64,000 bases of DNA from Pseudomonas sp. CHM02. GTDB lineage: Bacteria; Pseudomonadota; Gammaproteobacteria; Pseudomonadales; Pseudomonadaceae. The notes beneath the pieces are model-generated. The model saw only the letters and a program-made list of their open reading frames with translations, was not told where the DNA came from and ran no database searches. Below are positions 1-8,885 of this stretch, piece by piece. Location of the stretch: NCBI RefSeq assembly GCF_000612585.1, contig NZ_JFCA01000010.1:1-64000 (forward strand). The letters are read 5' to 3'. How positions within the stretch are numbered: the stretch's first letter is position 1; each line of letters starts with the position of its first letter. The position numbers were made by a program, and so were the translations under genes.

Positions 1-34
1 GCCGCATTCTTGCAGAAAGAATGCGGCGTTTTTT
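1..34 (+). terminator. Rho-independent terminator of a gene upstream of the window
   Basis: GCCGCATTCTT at 1-11 pairs with AAGAATGCGGC at 17-27 (minor loop slack) and is followed by GTTTTTT. It would end transcription of a plus-strand gene lying left of the window. Confidence 0.8.
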
Positions 35-38
35 AGGG

Positions 39-153
39 GGGCGGCTTCGCCGCCCAGCGCGGGGCAAGCCCGCTCACCACAGCAAGCCCGCTCACCACAG
101 CAAGCCTGCTCAAAACAGCAAGCCCGCTCACCACAGCGAGCCCGCTCACACCG
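39..153. repeat. REP half-element with an 18-bp tandem array
   Basis: A GGGCGGC-TTC-GCCGCCC hairpin (39-55) leads into CAGCGCGGG, the arm seen in other palindromic repeats of this window. It is followed by five head-to-tail 18-bp units (64-81, 82-99, 100-117, 118-135, 136-153). Units 1, 2 and 4 are identical (GCAAGCCCGCTCACCACA); units 3 and 5 carry a few changes. The unit equals the right end of the REP-type repeat at 63309-63441, so the array looks like slippage expansion of the REP end. Confidence 0.85.
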
Positions 154-158
154 TTAAA

Positions 159-3005
159 TCAGCCGGCGACCAACACCCGAATCGCCTCCAGTCGCAGCGC
201 GGCCTTATCGAGCATGGCCAGGCCTTGCTCGCGTTGGTGACGCAGGGCCACGAGCTCGCTGTCACGCACGGTCGGGTTGACCGCCTGCAACGCGGTCAGG
301 CGCGCCAGTTCTTCGTCGGTGTCCGCCGCCAGGCGGCGTTTGGCCTCGGCCACGCGCTCGGCGTGGCGCGGGGTGATCTTCTCTTCGCCGGCGTTGATCC
401 GTGGCGTCAGCTGGTCGCGCTGGGCCTGGATGAACTTGTTGGCGCTGGCGCGTGGCACGCTTTCCAGCTGGTCGTTGAGGGTTTCGAACGACACGCGGCT
501 GGACAGGTCGTTGCCATTGGCATCCAGCAGGCAGCGCAGGGCGGCAGGCGGCAGGTAGCGACCCAGTTGCAGCGAACGCGGGGCAACCACTTCGCTGACG
601 TAGAGCAGTTCCAGCAACACGGTGCCCGGCTTGAGCGCCTTGTTCTTGATCAGCGCCACGGCGGTGTTGCCCATCGAGCCGGACAGCACCAGGTCCATGC
701 CGCCTTGCACCATCGGGTGTTCCCAGGTGATGAACTGCATGTCTTCACGCGACAGCGCCTGGTTACGGTCGTAGGTGATGGTCACACCTTCGTCGTCACC
801 CAGGGGGAAGCTGGCGTCGAGCATTTTTTCGCTGGGCTTGAGGATCAGCGCGTTTTCCGAATGGTCTTCGCTGTCGATGCCGAACGCGTCGAACAGGGTT
901 TCCATATAGATCGGCAGCGCGAACTGGTCGTCTTGCTCGAGGATGTCTTCCACCAGCGCATCGCCTTCACCCGCGCCGCCGGAGTTGAGCTCCAGCAAGC
1001 GGTCGCGACCGGTGTGCAGCTCTTCTTCCAGGCGCTCGCGCTCGGCACGGGCCTCGTCGATCAGGGCTTGCCACTCGCCGTCGTCGGCGTTTTCCAGCAG
1101 CGGCAGCAGGCGCGGGCCAAACTGATGCTGCAAGGCGTTGCCGGTCGGGCAGGTGTTGAGGAAGGCGTTCAGCGCTTCGTGGTACCACTGGAACAGGCGC
1201 TCTTGCGGGCTGGTTTCCAGGTACGGCACGTGCAGTTCGATCACGTGTTTCTGGCCGATCCGGTCCAGACGGCCGATCCGCTGTTCCAGCAGGTCGGGGT
1301 GGGACGGCAGGTCGAACAGCACCAGGTGGTGGGAGAACTGGAAGTTGCGGCCTTCACTGCCGATTTCGGAGCAGATCAGCACCTGGGCGCCAAACTCTTC
1401 ATCGGCGAAGTACGCGGCGGCGCGGTCGCGCTCGAGGATGTTCATGCCCTCGTGGAACACCGTGGCCGGGATGCCGGAACGCACGCGCAGAGCGTCTTCC
1501 AGGTCCATGGCGGTTTCGGCGTGGGCGCAGATCACCAGGACCTTGGTGCGCTTGAGCATTTTCAGTTGGTCGATCAGCCACTCGACCCGTGGGTCGAAGC
1601 GCCACCAACGATTTTCTTCTTCGACATCCGGCTGCGACTGGAAGCTGACTTCCGGGTACAGCTCGGCGTGTTCGCCCAGCGGCAACTCCAGGTACTCGTC
1701 CGGGTTCGGCAGCGGATAGGCGTGCAGCTTGCGTTCCGGGAAGCCCTGCACGGCGGCGCGGGTGTTGCGGAACAGCACGCGGCCGGTACCGTGGCGGTCG
1801 AGCAGCTCACGCACCAGGCGTGCGCTGGCTTCGGTGTCGCCATCGTTGACGGCGGTGAGCAGGGCTTCACCTTCGTTGCCGAGGAAACCCTGGATGGTCG
1901 TATGTGCGGCGGGCGAAAGGCGACCCTTGTCCAGCAGCTCCTGCACGGCTTCCGCCACCGGGCGATAGTTTTCGCTTTCGGCGCGGAAGGCCTGCAGATC
2001 GTGGAAGCGGTTTGGGTCCAGCAGGCGCAGGCGCGCGAAGTGGCTGTCCTGGCCCAGCTGTTCCGGGGTGGCGGTGAGCAGCAGCACGCCAGGAATCACC
2101 TCGGCCAGTTGCTCGACCAGCGCGTATTCCGGGCTGACGTTGTCTTCATGCCACACCAGGTGGTGGGCTTCGTCGACGACCAGCAGGTCCCAGCCGGCAG
2201 CGAACAGCGCGTCTTGGGCTTTCTCGTCGTCCACCAGCCACTCCAGCGCCACCAGGGCGAGTTGAGTGTCTTCGAACGGGTTGGTGGCATCGCTTTCGAT
2301 AAAACGTTCTTCGTCGAACAGCGCAACCTGCAGGTTGAAACGGCGGCGCATTTCCACCAGCCATTGGTGCTGCAGGTTTTCCGGGACCAGGATCAACACG
2401 CGGCTGGCGCGGCCCGACAGCAATTGGCGATGGATCACCAGGCCGGCTTCGATGGTCTTGCCCAGGCCCACTTCGTCGGCCAGCAATACCCGTGGCGCGA
2501 TACGGTCAGCGACTTCACGGGCGATGTGCAGTTGGTGCGCGATCGGTTGCGCACGCACGCCACCCAGGCCCCACAGCGCAGACTGCAATTGGCGGCTGGT
2601 GTGTTCCAGGGTGTGGTAGCGCAGCGAGAACCAGGCCAGCGGGTCGATCTGCCCGGCGAACAGACGGTCGCTGGCCAGGCGGAACTGGATGAAGTTGGAC
2701 AGTTGGGTTTCCGGCAGGGTGACCTGCTCGTTCTGCCCATTGAGGCCGTGGTACACCAGCAGGCCGTCGACGTCGTCGACTTCCTGCACGGTCATTTTCC
2801 AGCCTTCGAAGTGGGTGATGGTGTCGCCCGGCGAAAACCTCACGCGGGTGAGGGGCGCATTCCGTAGCGCATACTGGCGGGTGTCGCCAGTGGCCGGATA
2901 GAGCACGGTCAACAAGCGGCCGTCCTGTGCCAGAACGGTGCCTAACCCCAGCTCTGCTTCGCTGTCACTAATCCAGCGTTGCCCCGGTTGATACTGCTGC
3001 GCCAT
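159..3005 (-). CDS. rapA: RNA polymerase-associated ATPase RapA (HepA)
   Basis: Swi2/Snf2 ATPase that binds RNA polymerase and helps recycle stalled post-termination complexes. The 948 residues match the usual RapA length. After an N-terminal Tudor-like region (about 1-110) the helicase core shows Walker A GLGKT at about 180-184 and DEAH at 278-281. The second helicase lobe contains the [11 protein letters not shown] motif VI, and a long C-terminal domain specific to RapA follows. ATG at 3005 is kept because the N-terminus ([16 protein letters not shown]) is typical. The gene is monocistronic. A 948-codon frame lies antisense to it but is a GC-bias shadow. Confidence 0.96.
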   Translation of the reverse strand: MAQQYQPGQRWISDSEAELGLGTVLAQDGRLLTVLYPATGDTRQYALRNAPLTRVRFSPGDTITHFEGWKMTVQEVDDVDGLLVYHGLNGQNEQVTLPETQLSNFIQFRLASDRLFAGQIDPLAWFSLRYHTLEHTSRQLQSALWGLGGVRAQPIAHQLHIAREVADRIAPRVLLADEVGLGKTIEAGLVIHRQLLSGRASRVLILVPENLQHQWLVEMRRRFNLQVALFDEERFIESDATNPFEDTQLALVALEWLVDDEKAQDALFAAGWDLLVVDEAHHLVWHEDNVSPEYALVEQLAEVIPGVLLLTATPEQLGQDSHFARLRLLDPNRFHDLQAFRAESENYRPVAEAVQELLDKGRLSPAAHTTIQGFLGNEGEALLTAVNDGDTEASARLVRELLDRHGTGRVLFRNTRAAVQGFPERKLHAYPLPNPDEYLELPLGEHAELYPEVSFQSQPDVEEENRWWRFDPRVEWLIDQLKMLKRTKVLVICAHAETAMDLEDALRVRSGIPATVFHEGMNILERDRAAAYFADEEFGAQVLICSEIGSEGRNFQFSHHLVLFDLPSHPDLLEQRIGRLDRIGQKHVIELHVPYLETSPQERLFQWYHEALNAFLNTCPTGNALQHQFGPRLLPLLENADDGEWQALIDEARAERERLEEELHTGRDRLLELNSGGAGEGDALVEDILEQDDQFALPIYMETLFDAFGIDSEDHSENALILKPSEKMLDASFPLGDDEGVTITYDRNQALSREDMQFITWEHPMVQGGMDLVLSGSMGNTAVALIKNKALKPGTVLLELLYVSEVVAPRSLQLGRYLPPAALRCLLDANGNDLSSRVSFETLNDQLESVPRASANKFIQAQRDQLTPRINAGEEKITPRHAERVAEAKRRLAADTDEELARLTALQAVNPTVRDSELVALRHQREQGLAMLDKAALRLEAIRVLVAG

Positions 3006-3224
3006 GCTGCCTGACTCCCGCCGTGAAAAAGCCGACTATCTTAACGGAACAAGCCCCCACGCCCAAGGACTCTGACAAAAACTACTCCGTTGGCACGGCG
3101 CATCGGAAGTTGAATCGACGGGTGGCGGGCACTTGCGAGTGTCGACTGGGTCACAGGTTGGCGAGCCTGTGCTCAAGTCGCCCTGCAACCCGCCGAAAGC
3201 CTGTTGATCAGGAGAATAATCACT

Positions 3225-3566
3225 ATGCTGCCACCCATGCTGCCCGTCAGCGTTGTGCCGGTAACGTCACAACTCGATCCGGTGCGCCAGAAGCCGGATA
3301 TCCCGCCCGTGGTGCCAGTTCAGGCGGGCTCCAACGAAAGCACCATCGACCTGAAAAAGGGCGATGCCGAGCAGTCGACCTTTTTGCTGCGCGAAGAACA
3401 GCGTCGCCAGCAGGAACAGCAGAAACGCCGGCGCGAGGCCGACGAAGACCCGGAGCAGCACTTGGCCATTCCGGGGGATCTGCTCAACGCCGACAACACC
3501 GTGCCGGTGGTGCCGCTGATCGAAGACGCGCCACGCCAGGGCCTGTGGGTGGACGTCGAGGTTTAG
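3225..3566 (+). CDS. Conserved hypothetical, proline- and glutamine-rich small protein
   Basis: A 113-residue soluble protein with no recognised domain. The N-terminal third is rich in Pro and Val. The middle is a highly charged Arg/Glu/Gln stretch (about residues 50-75, REEQRRQQEQQKRRREADED) that should be helical or coiled-coil. The C-terminus is hydrophobic/acidic (LWVDVEV). ATG 3225 is chosen over TTG 3204 because AGGAG at 3210-3214 sits 10 nt before it. It has no signal peptide or membrane segment. It stands alone, with its 3' end overlapping the convergent aminotransferase gene by 4 nt. Function unknown. Confidence 0.7.
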   Translation: MLPPMLPVSVVPVTSQLDPVRQKPDIPPVVPVQAGSNESTIDLKKGDAEQSTFLLREEQRRQQEQQKRRREADEDPEQHLAIPGDLLNADNTVPVVPLIEDAPRQGLWVDVEV

Positions 3567-4744
3567 TCGCGCAATGCCTGCAGGGCCGCTATCAGCAATT
3601 CGATATCGTGTTCGGTATTGAGTGGGCTGACAGAGACCCGCGCCACGCTTTCAAGGCCCCGAGCCTGCATATCCAGAGGCGTGTACGCCACGCCGTTGGC
3701 GCCGATGTTGATGCGCTTCAACCCCAGTCGCCGCTTGAGTTCGAAGGCATCCCAGCCGGCCAGGTTGAAGGCGATCAAGCCGGATTGGCGAATGCCCAGG
3801 TCATGCAGGGTAATGCCCGCCATCCCACGCAACGCTTCGCGGATCCGCTCGCTGGTGTGCGAAACCCTTTCCCACACGCGCTCGACGCCCAGTCGATTCA
3901 TCTCCTGCAATGCATTGCCCAGCCCGGCCAGCAGGGCGAAGGAGCTTTCGCTGGTTTCAAATCGCCGCGCGTCATTGCGCAGGTCGAAGCCCTGGGCGGT
4001 CCAGGGCGCTGAAAACACGTCACGCTGAGCGGGGTTCAATCGCTCGAGGAACTCCGGCCGCACATACAGCAGTGCCGTACCGCGCGGCCCTCGCAGGTGC
4101 TTGCGCCCGGCCGATTTGAGCACATCGCACTGCAGCGCATGCACATCCACGGGCACCTGGCCGACGGCTTGGCCGGCGTCGATGAAATAGGGGATAGCGT
4201 GACGCCTGGCCACGTCGCCGATGGCCTGGGCGGGGTTGATCAGGCCGCCGTTGGCCGGGAGCCAGGTCAGATCGATCAACTTCACCCTGGCATCGATCAT
4301 CGACTCCAGCGCCAGCGGGCAGACGGCGCCGCTTACATCGCAAGGGATGACCTCCACCCGCGCACCCGCTTGCACCGCCAGGTCCATGCTGGCCAGGTTG
4401 CCACCCCATTCGTGGCGACCGACCAGAATGCGATCACCCGGCTGCCACGGCCCCAAGGCCTGGAACGCCATGCTCCAGGCGGTCGAGCCACTGCTGGCAA
4501 ACGCGATTGATGAGGCGGGGGCATTGAGCAGGTGTGCGGCGGCGCGGCGGGCTTTTTCCACCAGCACGGCGCCATGTTCGCCGGCCTCCATCGGGCCGTC
4601 GCGGGCCTCCCGCTGCAGTTGCTCGATGATTGCGTCGAGGGTCGCCTGGCTGGGCAGGGAGGCTCCGGCATGGTTGAAGTGCACGATGCCGGACTGGCAG
4701 CCAGGCGTGTCATCCCGCAACTGCTTAACCTCGGCCGGGCTCAT
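3563..4744 (-). CDS. PLP-dependent class V aminotransferase / cysteine-desulfurase-like enzyme
   Basis: Fold-type I PLP enzyme of 393 residues, in the class V group that includes isopenicillin-N epimerase-like and selenocysteine-lyase-like proteins. Visible features are the N-terminal NHAGASLP substrate/PLP region, the SSGSTAWS phosphate-binding loop (about 85-92), the PYFIDAGQAVGQ Asp motif, and GRKHLRGPRGT carrying the Schiff-base Lys near residue 214. The start codon overlaps the stop of the upstream RidA gene (ATGA), so translation is coupled. The RidA partner suggests that the reaction releases a reactive enamine/imine. The actual amino donor is not evident. Confidence 0.85.
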   Translation of the reverse strand: MSPAEVKQLRDDTPGCQSGIVHFNHAGASLPSQATLDAIIEQLQREARDGPMEAGEHGAVLVEKARRAAAHLLNAPASSIAFASSGSTAWSMAFQALGPWQPGDRILVGRHEWGGNLASMDLAVQAGARVEVIPCDVSGAVCPLALESMIDARVKLIDLTWLPANGGLINPAQAIGDVARRHAIPYFIDAGQAVGQVPVDVHALQCDVLKSAGRKHLRGPRGTALLYVRPEFLERLNPAQRDVFSAPWTAQGFDLRNDARRFETSESSFALLAGLGNALQEMNRLGVERVWERVSHTSERIREALRGMAGITLHDLGIRQSGLIAFNLAGWDAFELKRRLGLKRINIGANGVAYTPLDMQARGLESVARVSVSPLNTEHDIELLIAALQALRD

Positions 4745-5211
4745 GGGCGCAGCTCGAAAATCGCATCAACCTCCACTGCTACACCGGCCGGCAGGCTGGA
4801 AACGCCTACGGCGGTGCGCACGTGCCGGCCCTTTTCGCCGAGGGCGTTGACCAGCAGGTTGGAGGCACCGTTGGCGACCACGCTTTGTTGCTTGAAATCG
4901 CCGCTGCTGGCGATAAACACACCCAGGCGCACGGTGCGCACCAGGCGTGACAGGTCATCACCCAGGGCATCGCTCAATTGCCCCAGCAGGCCCAGGGCCG
5001 CCAACTCCGCCGCGCGTGCACCGTCGTCATCGCTGACGGACTCACCCAACCGGCCGACGTAGGCGGGTTTACCGTCCACCAGCGGAATCTGCCCGGAGAC
5101 GAACAACTGGTGCTGGCTCACGACATGGTTGATGTAGTTGGCAATCGGCTGGCTGGGCGTGGGCAGCGTGAGGCCCAGGGCTTGCACGCGTTGGCGGATG
5201 GAGTCGCTCAT
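4741..5211 (-). CDS. RidA/YjgF-family protein
   Basis: 156-residue member of the Rid superfamily. These are small trimeric proteins, and the canonical members hydrolyse reactive enamines/imines made by PLP enzymes. This protein has the longer form with LFVSGQIPLVDGKPAY near the N-terminus and VGVSSLPAGVAVEVDAIFEL at the C-terminus. The canonical catalytic Arg of RidA (in an R-V/T-core) is replaced by a segment reading RTAVGVSSLP, as in the YjgH/Rid-other subgroups, so activity is uncertain. ATG 5211 is preferred over a longer form because AGAGAGGA (5218-5225, reverse strand) precedes it. It is the middle gene of a LysR-RidA-aminotransferase operon. Confidence 0.85.
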   Translation of the reverse strand: MSDSIRQRVQALGLTLPTPSQPIANYINHVVSQHQLFVSGQIPLVDGKPAYVGRLGESVSDDDGARAAELAALGLLGQLSDALGDDLSRLVRTVRLGVFIASSGDFKQQSVVANGASNLLVNALGEKGRHVRTAVGVSSLPAGVAVEVDAIFELRP

Positions 5212-5301
5212 GATCAATCCTCTCTGTTCAGGAGGTTTCAGCATGTGGGTTGCCTTGGTGAGCGACAAACGGATAGATCTCACGCGACGTATCGAAATAA
5301 C

Positions 5302-6168
5302 TCACGCGTCGGCACAGGCGTCCTTGAGCCACTGGCTGAAACATGCGGCGGCTTCGCTGGTGATGCCTTGGGGGGCGATGAGCCAATAGCCGATGTCGCT
5401 GCGATACGGCGGCCAGTCGAAGGCCTCCACCAGGCTGCCGTCCTGCAGCCGGCGTTCGATCAAGCGATGACGGCCCATGGCGATGCCTTGGCCGGCCACG
5501 GCGGCTTCGACCACGATGTTGTAGTCGTGCAGCATCACGCGGGGATGGTGGGTGAGGTCAACGTGGTAGTGCTCGGACCAATCGGTCCATTCAAACGGGC
5601 GGTGGGAAGTGGCCATCAGCAGGGGGCTGTCATGCTTGGCCTTGAAGGTCGGGCTGCACACCGGGGAGATGACTTCCGGCATCAGTCGCGTGGCCTGCAC
5701 ATCGGGCCAGTCGCCCTTGCCGTAACGGATGGCCAGGTCGACCTCGGCGCCGGCCACGTCCGCCAACTGGATCGCCGGCAACAACTCCACCTGGATATGC
5801 GGATAGCGGTTGAGGAACCCGGCCAGGCGCGGAGCCAGCCACAGGGTGGCGAAGGACGCCAGCAGGCCGACGCGTAGCACGGTGGTGCTGGGGGCTGTTC
5901 TCTGGGCACGGGTGGCGGCGGCAATGGCGTCGAGGGCCGGGCGGATCTCGTCGTAGTACTGTTGGCCGTCGGCGGTCAGATCGATCGCGCGGGTGCGTCG
6001 GATAAACAGCGGTTTGCCCAGGTGCTGCTCAAGTTTCTGCACCTGATGACTGAGGGCGCTCTGGGTCACCGACAACTCGTTCGCCGCCTTGATAAAGCTC
6101 AAATGCCGCGCCACGGCTTCGAAGGCGCGCAGGGCCAGCAACGGCGGAAGGTCCTTGTGCAGTGCCAC
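5302..6168 (-). CDS. LysR-type regulator, GcvA-like
   Basis: 288-residue LysR regulator. The N-terminal winged HTH reads LLALRAFEAVARHLSFIKAA..LSVTQSALSHQVQ (about 10-46), typical of the GcvA/TrpI/AmpR group. A type-2 periplasmic-binding-like effector domain follows (about 95-285). It lies 90 bp upstream of ridA on the same strand, so it may be co-transcribed with and control the RidA/aminotransferase pair. Ligand unknown. Confidence 0.9.
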   Translation of the reverse strand: MALHKDLPPLLALRAFEAVARHLSFIKAANELSVTQSALSHQVQKLEQHLGKPLFIRRTRAIDLTADGQQYYDEIRPALDAIAAATRAQRTAPSTTVLRVGLLASFATLWLAPRLAGFLNRYPHIQVELLPAIQLADVAGAEVDLAIRYGKGDWPDVQATRLMPEVISPVCSPTFKAKHDSPLLMATSHRPFEWTDWSEHYHVDLTHHPRVMLHDYNIVVEAAVAGQGIAMGRHRLIERRLQDGSLVEAFDWPPYRSDIGYWLIAPQGITSEAAACFSQWLKDACADA

Positions 6169-6298
6169 CTCAGTGCGCCTCCTGGTTCGGGAAAGGGCTG
6201 ATTTTGTTCGATGGCCCGCCTTTTGTCGCCGGCTGATTTGCCGTTGGGCGGGGGAGGCCGCATTATTGAGCCATTCCCTTTACGACGTAAGCCAAGCC

Positions 6299-6460
6299 AT
6301 GAGTGAAGACGACAAGCTGATCGACCTGAATGCCGAACGTGCCAAGCGTGTGCATGACCTCAATGACAAGCGCCTGAATGAAGTGCGTCAGGCCTTTGAA
6401 CAGGCAATGCCATTGGGTAAAGTTAAGAAGAAACCGAAGAACAAACCGAAAAAGCGCTGA
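6299..6460 (+). CDS. Small conserved basic protein (53 aa)
   Basis: A 53-residue protein starting MSEDDKLIDLNAERAKR and ending in a Lys-rich tail (KVKKKPKNKPKKR). It is predicted helical, with no signal peptide or membrane helix. The strongly charged composition and basic tail would suit nucleic acid or ribosome contact, but that is inference. It starts 130 bp from the divergent LysR gene. A short hairpin follows the stop. I recognise it only as a small protein of the kind commonly annotated as hypothetical in Pseudomonas. Confidence 0.65.
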   Translation: MSEDDKLIDLNAERAKRVHDLNDKRLNEVRQAFEQAMPLGKVKKKPKNKPKKR

Positions 6461-6465
6461 AAATA

Positions 6466-6490
6466 CCTGCATCCATTGATGCAGGTCAGT
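6466..6490 (+). terminator. Possible terminator after the 53-aa gene
   Basis: CCTGCATC (6466-6473) and GATGCAGG (6478-6485) form a perfect 8-bp stem with a CATT loop directly after the stop codon. The following tract is only weakly T-rich. Confidence 0.45.
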
Positions 6491-6524
6491 TATTGCCCTT
6501 CTTTACGCCCCGTCGCGGGCGACA

Positions 6525-6538
6525 TTGATCCCCGTCAA
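6525..6538 (+). promoter_or_regulatory. ANR/FNR box upstream of ccoM
   Basis: TTGATCCCCGTCAA differs from the TTGAT-N4-ATCAA consensus at one position. If its centre (6531.5) lies at -41.5, the usual class II site for ANR activation, transcription starts near 6573. A plausible -10 (TAACTT, 6561-6566) then falls exactly in place. This supports oxygen-limited induction of the following gene. Confidence 0.7.
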
Positions 6539-6603
6539 TTTTCCATTTCGCCTTCTCCATTAACTTAGCCCTATCGCAACAGGGCAAGTGCAGGAGGCCG
6601 GTC

Positions 6604-6720
6604 ATGTTTATCGATAATGTGGTGTTTGCCGGAGTGCTGACTGTGAGCCTCATGGTGATGTTTTTTGTAGGGTTTGGAATTTTTATCTGGAAAGACGCGA
6701 ACAAGCGTAAAAAACCATAG
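6604..6720 (+). CDS. ccoM: Probable cbb3 cytochrome oxidase small subunit CcoM
   Basis: A 38-residue protein: a short N-terminus (MFIDNVVFAG), one membrane helix (about residues 7-29) and a basic end (WKDANKRKKP), giving an N-out/C-in single-span topology. In Pseudomonas stutzeri, CcoM is a single-helix subunit of about this size that stabilises cbb3 oxidase and is encoded away from ccoNOQP. The N-terminal pattern and length agree with what I recall of it. AGGAGG at 6592-6597 is an excellent ribosome site 6 nt before the ATG. An upstream ANR box and a downstream terminator make it an independent oxygen-regulated unit. Assignment is by size, topology and regulation, not alignment. Confidence 0.65.
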   Translation: MFIDNVVFAGVLTVSLMVMFFVGFGIFIWKDANKRKKP

Positions 6721-6755
6721 GTTTTTCCAGGTTACATGAGCACGCAAGGCATTTT

Positions 6756-6780
6756 GGGCGACTTCGGTCGCCCTTTTTTT
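6756..6780 (+). terminator. Terminator of ccoM (TTCG tetraloop)
   Basis: GGGCGAC-TTCG-GTCGCCC (6756-6773) is followed by seven T residues, a textbook intrinsic terminator. Confidence 0.9.
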
Positions 6781-6803
6781 GCGTTCGAATTAACGCGATG
6801 ACC

Positions 6804-6832
6804 TGTGGGGGCCGGCAAGCCGGCGCCTACAG
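6804..6832. repeat. Single REP-type palindrome
   Basis: TGTGGGGGCCGGCAAGCCGG continues to CGCCTACA, so the short palindrome has the same ends (TGTGGG/CCTACA) as the longer paired repeats elsewhere in the window. Confidence 0.7.
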
Positions 6833-6841
6833 AACGAACAT

Positions 6842-6878
6842 AAAAAAAGGTGCGAGCCTTGCGGATCGCACCTTTTTT
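6842..6878 (-). terminator. Bidirectional terminator after pitA
   Basis: GGTGCGA (6849-6855) pairs with TCGCACC (6866-6872), with an A-run on the left (6842-6848) and a T-run on the right (6873-6878). It can therefore stop the minus-strand pit transcript and any plus-strand readthrough. Confidence 0.85.
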
Positions 6879-6894
6879 CATTGCGGCTGGGTTA

Positions 6895-8370
6895 TCAGCT
6901 ACCCAGCGCCTTGGAAGCCAACCAGAACAACCCGGCCGACAGCGCCACGGTCGCTGGCAGGGTCAGCACCCAGGCCATCAGGATGGTTTTCACCGTGCCA
7001 CCTTGCAGGCCGCTTTTGTTCGCGACCATGGTACCGGCCACACCCGACGACAGTACGTGGGTGGTGGACACTGGCAGGGCGAAGATGTTGGCGAAGCCAA
7101 TCATGGTCGCAGTGGTGATCTGCGCCGACATGCCCTGGGCATAGGTCATGCCCTGCTTGCCAATCTTCTCGCCGATGGTCAGAACCACACGCTTCCAGCC
7201 CACCATGGTGCCCAGGCCCAAGGCCAGCGCGACGGCGAGGATTACCCAGAACGGTGCGTATTCGGTGGTGGCGGTCAGGTCCTTGCGCAGCTTGTCGAGG
7301 TCGGACTTCTCACGGGCATCCAGGCCTGGCAGCTTGCCGACTTTCTTCGCGGTGTCGTCCAGGCAAAGCAGGTAACGACGCACTTCAATGCGCTGATCGG
7401 CAGTCAGCGAATGGTAGTCGGACACGCCTTTCAAGGTGTTGACGAGCGCGTTGATGGTCGGCTCGGTCTGCTGCGGGTTGCACTGGAACTTGCCCGGCAG
7501 ATCGTCCTTCACGCTTTTGCCCAGCGCCAGGAACTCGCCGAGCGTGGCGTTATTGCGCTGGTAGAACTGGCTCAAATGCACGGTCGCATCGCGAGTACGT
7601 TCGATCTGGTAAGTGGTGCTGCCCAGGTCGAGTACGAACTGTGCCGGCACGATACCGATCAGCACCAGCATGATCAGGCCGATACCTTTCTGACCGTCGT
7701 TGGAACCGTGCACGAAGCTCACGGCCATGGCGGAGATCACCAGGACCAGGCGGTTCCAGAATGGCGGGTGCTTCTTGTCATCGAGCTTGCGGCGCTGGTC
7801 CGGGGTCTTGTGCATCTTGGACAACGGACGCCACCACTTCAGGCAGATCAGCACCAGAGCTGCGACCAGGAAGCCGGCCATCGGCGAGAACACCAGGGAG
7901 GCACCGATATCCACCGCTTTCTGCCAGTTCACACCGTCAGCCAGGGGGATGTCGTTGATCAGGGCGTTGGCCAGGCCGACACCGAGGATCGAGCCGATCA
8001 GGGTGTGGGAACTGGAGGCGGGGATGCCGAAGTACCAGGTGCCCAGGTTCCAGGTGATCGCTGCCGCCAACAAGGAGAAGACCATTGCCAAGCCATGGCC
8101 GGTATTCACATTGATCAGCAACTCCACCGGCAGCAAGTGCACGATGGCGTAGGCGACACCGACACCACCGAGCAACACGCCGAGGAAGTTGAACACCCCG
8201 GAGAAGAACACGGCCAGGTGTGGCGGCATGGCTTTGGTATAGATGACTGTGGCCACCGCGTTAGCGGTGTCATGAAAGCCATTGATGAACTCGAAGGCGA
8301 GGACAAAGGCCAGGGCGAGCAACAGGCTCACTAGAACCCAAGCATCCAGTCCGCTGAATAAATCGATCAT
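6895..8370 (-). CDS. pitA: Low-affinity inorganic phosphate transporter (PiT family)
   Basis: 491-residue inner-membrane metal-phosphate/H+ symporter. The two inverted PiT signature halves are seen: FEFINGFHDTANAVATVIYT in the first half and FVHGSNDGQKGIGL in the middle. A hydrophilic loop (about 270-370) lies between helix bundles. ATG 8370 gives the usual N-terminus with an immediate membrane helix. The gene is monocistronic, bounded by a terminator downstream. No Pho box is obvious upstream, consistent with a constitutive Pit system. Confidence 0.93.
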   Translation of the reverse strand: MIDLFSGLDAWVLVSLLLALAFVLAFEFINGFHDTANAVATVIYTKAMPPHLAVFFSGVFNFLGVLLGGVGVAYAIVHLLPVELLINVNTGHGLAMVFSLLAAAITWNLGTWYFGIPASSSHTLIGSILGVGLANALINDIPLADGVNWQKAVDIGASLVFSPMAGFLVAALVLICLKWWRPLSKMHKTPDQRRKLDDKKHPPFWNRLVLVISAMAVSFVHGSNDGQKGIGLIMLVLIGIVPAQFVLDLGSTTYQIERTRDATVHLSQFYQRNNATLGEFLALGKSVKDDLPGKFQCNPQQTEPTINALVNTLKGVSDYHSLTADQRIEVRRYLLCLDDTAKKVGKLPGLDAREKSDLDKLRKDLTATTEYAPFWVILAVALALGLGTMVGWKRVVLTIGEKIGKQGMTYAQGMSAQITTATMIGFANIFALPVSTTHVLSSGVAGTMVANKSGLQGGTVKTILMAWVLTLPATVALSAGLFWLASKALGS

Positions 8371-8684
8371 GAAGGTTTTCTGACCCGGTCGTAAGGGGGC
8401 GCGATTATGCCAGAAAACCTCGGTAATCGATGCACTAGCTGCTCATCGGTAACAATCTTCCCTGAAAAAAATCCTGGGAAAGGCGTGCATCCCAGGGTTT
8501 TCGGGGCTTTGGCAAGTCTTTGATTTATAACGCAGAGGGGCCTCGGGATGCGGTGTTGTCACAAAATTGTCACGGCTGAAACATTTATATGAAATTTTAC
8601 CGTCGGTAGTAGGAAGCCAGGTAGCTGGCTGCTAGCTATGTGCCAGCAGCCGAGGCCGAAACCTGGAAGTTCAAACCGAATCGC
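8371..8684. other. Intergenic region upstream of pitA
   Basis: 314 bp without a supported gene. It holds a minus-strand terminator-like hairpin (8464-8496) and a 7-bp inverted repeat (GGCTGCT at 8627-8633, AGCAGCC at 8645-8651) with no T-run. The pit promoter presumably lies near 8371-8460 but no clear -35/-10 pair stands out. Confidence 0.5.
8464..8496 (-). terminator. Terminator for the 66-aa minus-strand gene
   Basis: Read on the minus strand, CCTGGGA-(10 nt)-TCCCAGG (8490-8496 with 8473-8479) is followed by ATTTTTTT. It lies downstream of the small gene at 8685-8885. Confidence 0.65.
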
Positions 8685-8885
8685 TTATGGCTCTTCGGTC
8701 TTGAGTTCCTGTTCAATCTTTTGGATTTCCTGTGCAAAGGCCTGGTCAAGCAGGCTGGCTCGTTTGCGCCATGGTTTGCGTTCAGGTTCAGGCTGGGCGG
8801 CGTAGGTGGTGACTTCCCCGCCGTAAACGTCCTTGTAACGTTGCTCCTGGCGCTCAAGTTCCGCGCGCAGTTCATCTTTCGTCAC
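8685..8885 (-). CDS. Small conserved charged protein (66 aa)
   Basis: 66-residue helical, highly charged protein: [23 protein letters not shown] then a Pro/Glu-rich linker ([11 protein letters not shown]) and [21 protein letters not shown]. The GTG start at 8885 is chosen because AGGT lies six bases before it and the upstream extension to 8957 looks non-coding. No membrane segment. Its own terminator follows. Function unknown; composition resembles small cytosolic proteins commonly annotated as hypothetical in Pseudomonas. Confidence 0.6.
   Translation of the reverse strand: MTKDELRAELERQEQRYKDVYGGEVTTYAAQPEPERKPWRKRASLLDQAFAQEIQKIEQELKTEEP

Noticed and set aside
64..153. Short direct repeats considered as a CRISPR array
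   Set aside because: The 18-bp units are contiguous with no spacers and derive from a REP end; no cas gene is near.
21..2867. 948-codon plus-strand open frame
   Set aside because: Exact antisense of rapA, composition of a GC-bias shadow (Gln/His/Val/Ala runs), no ribosome site or recognisable domain; rapA is unambiguous.
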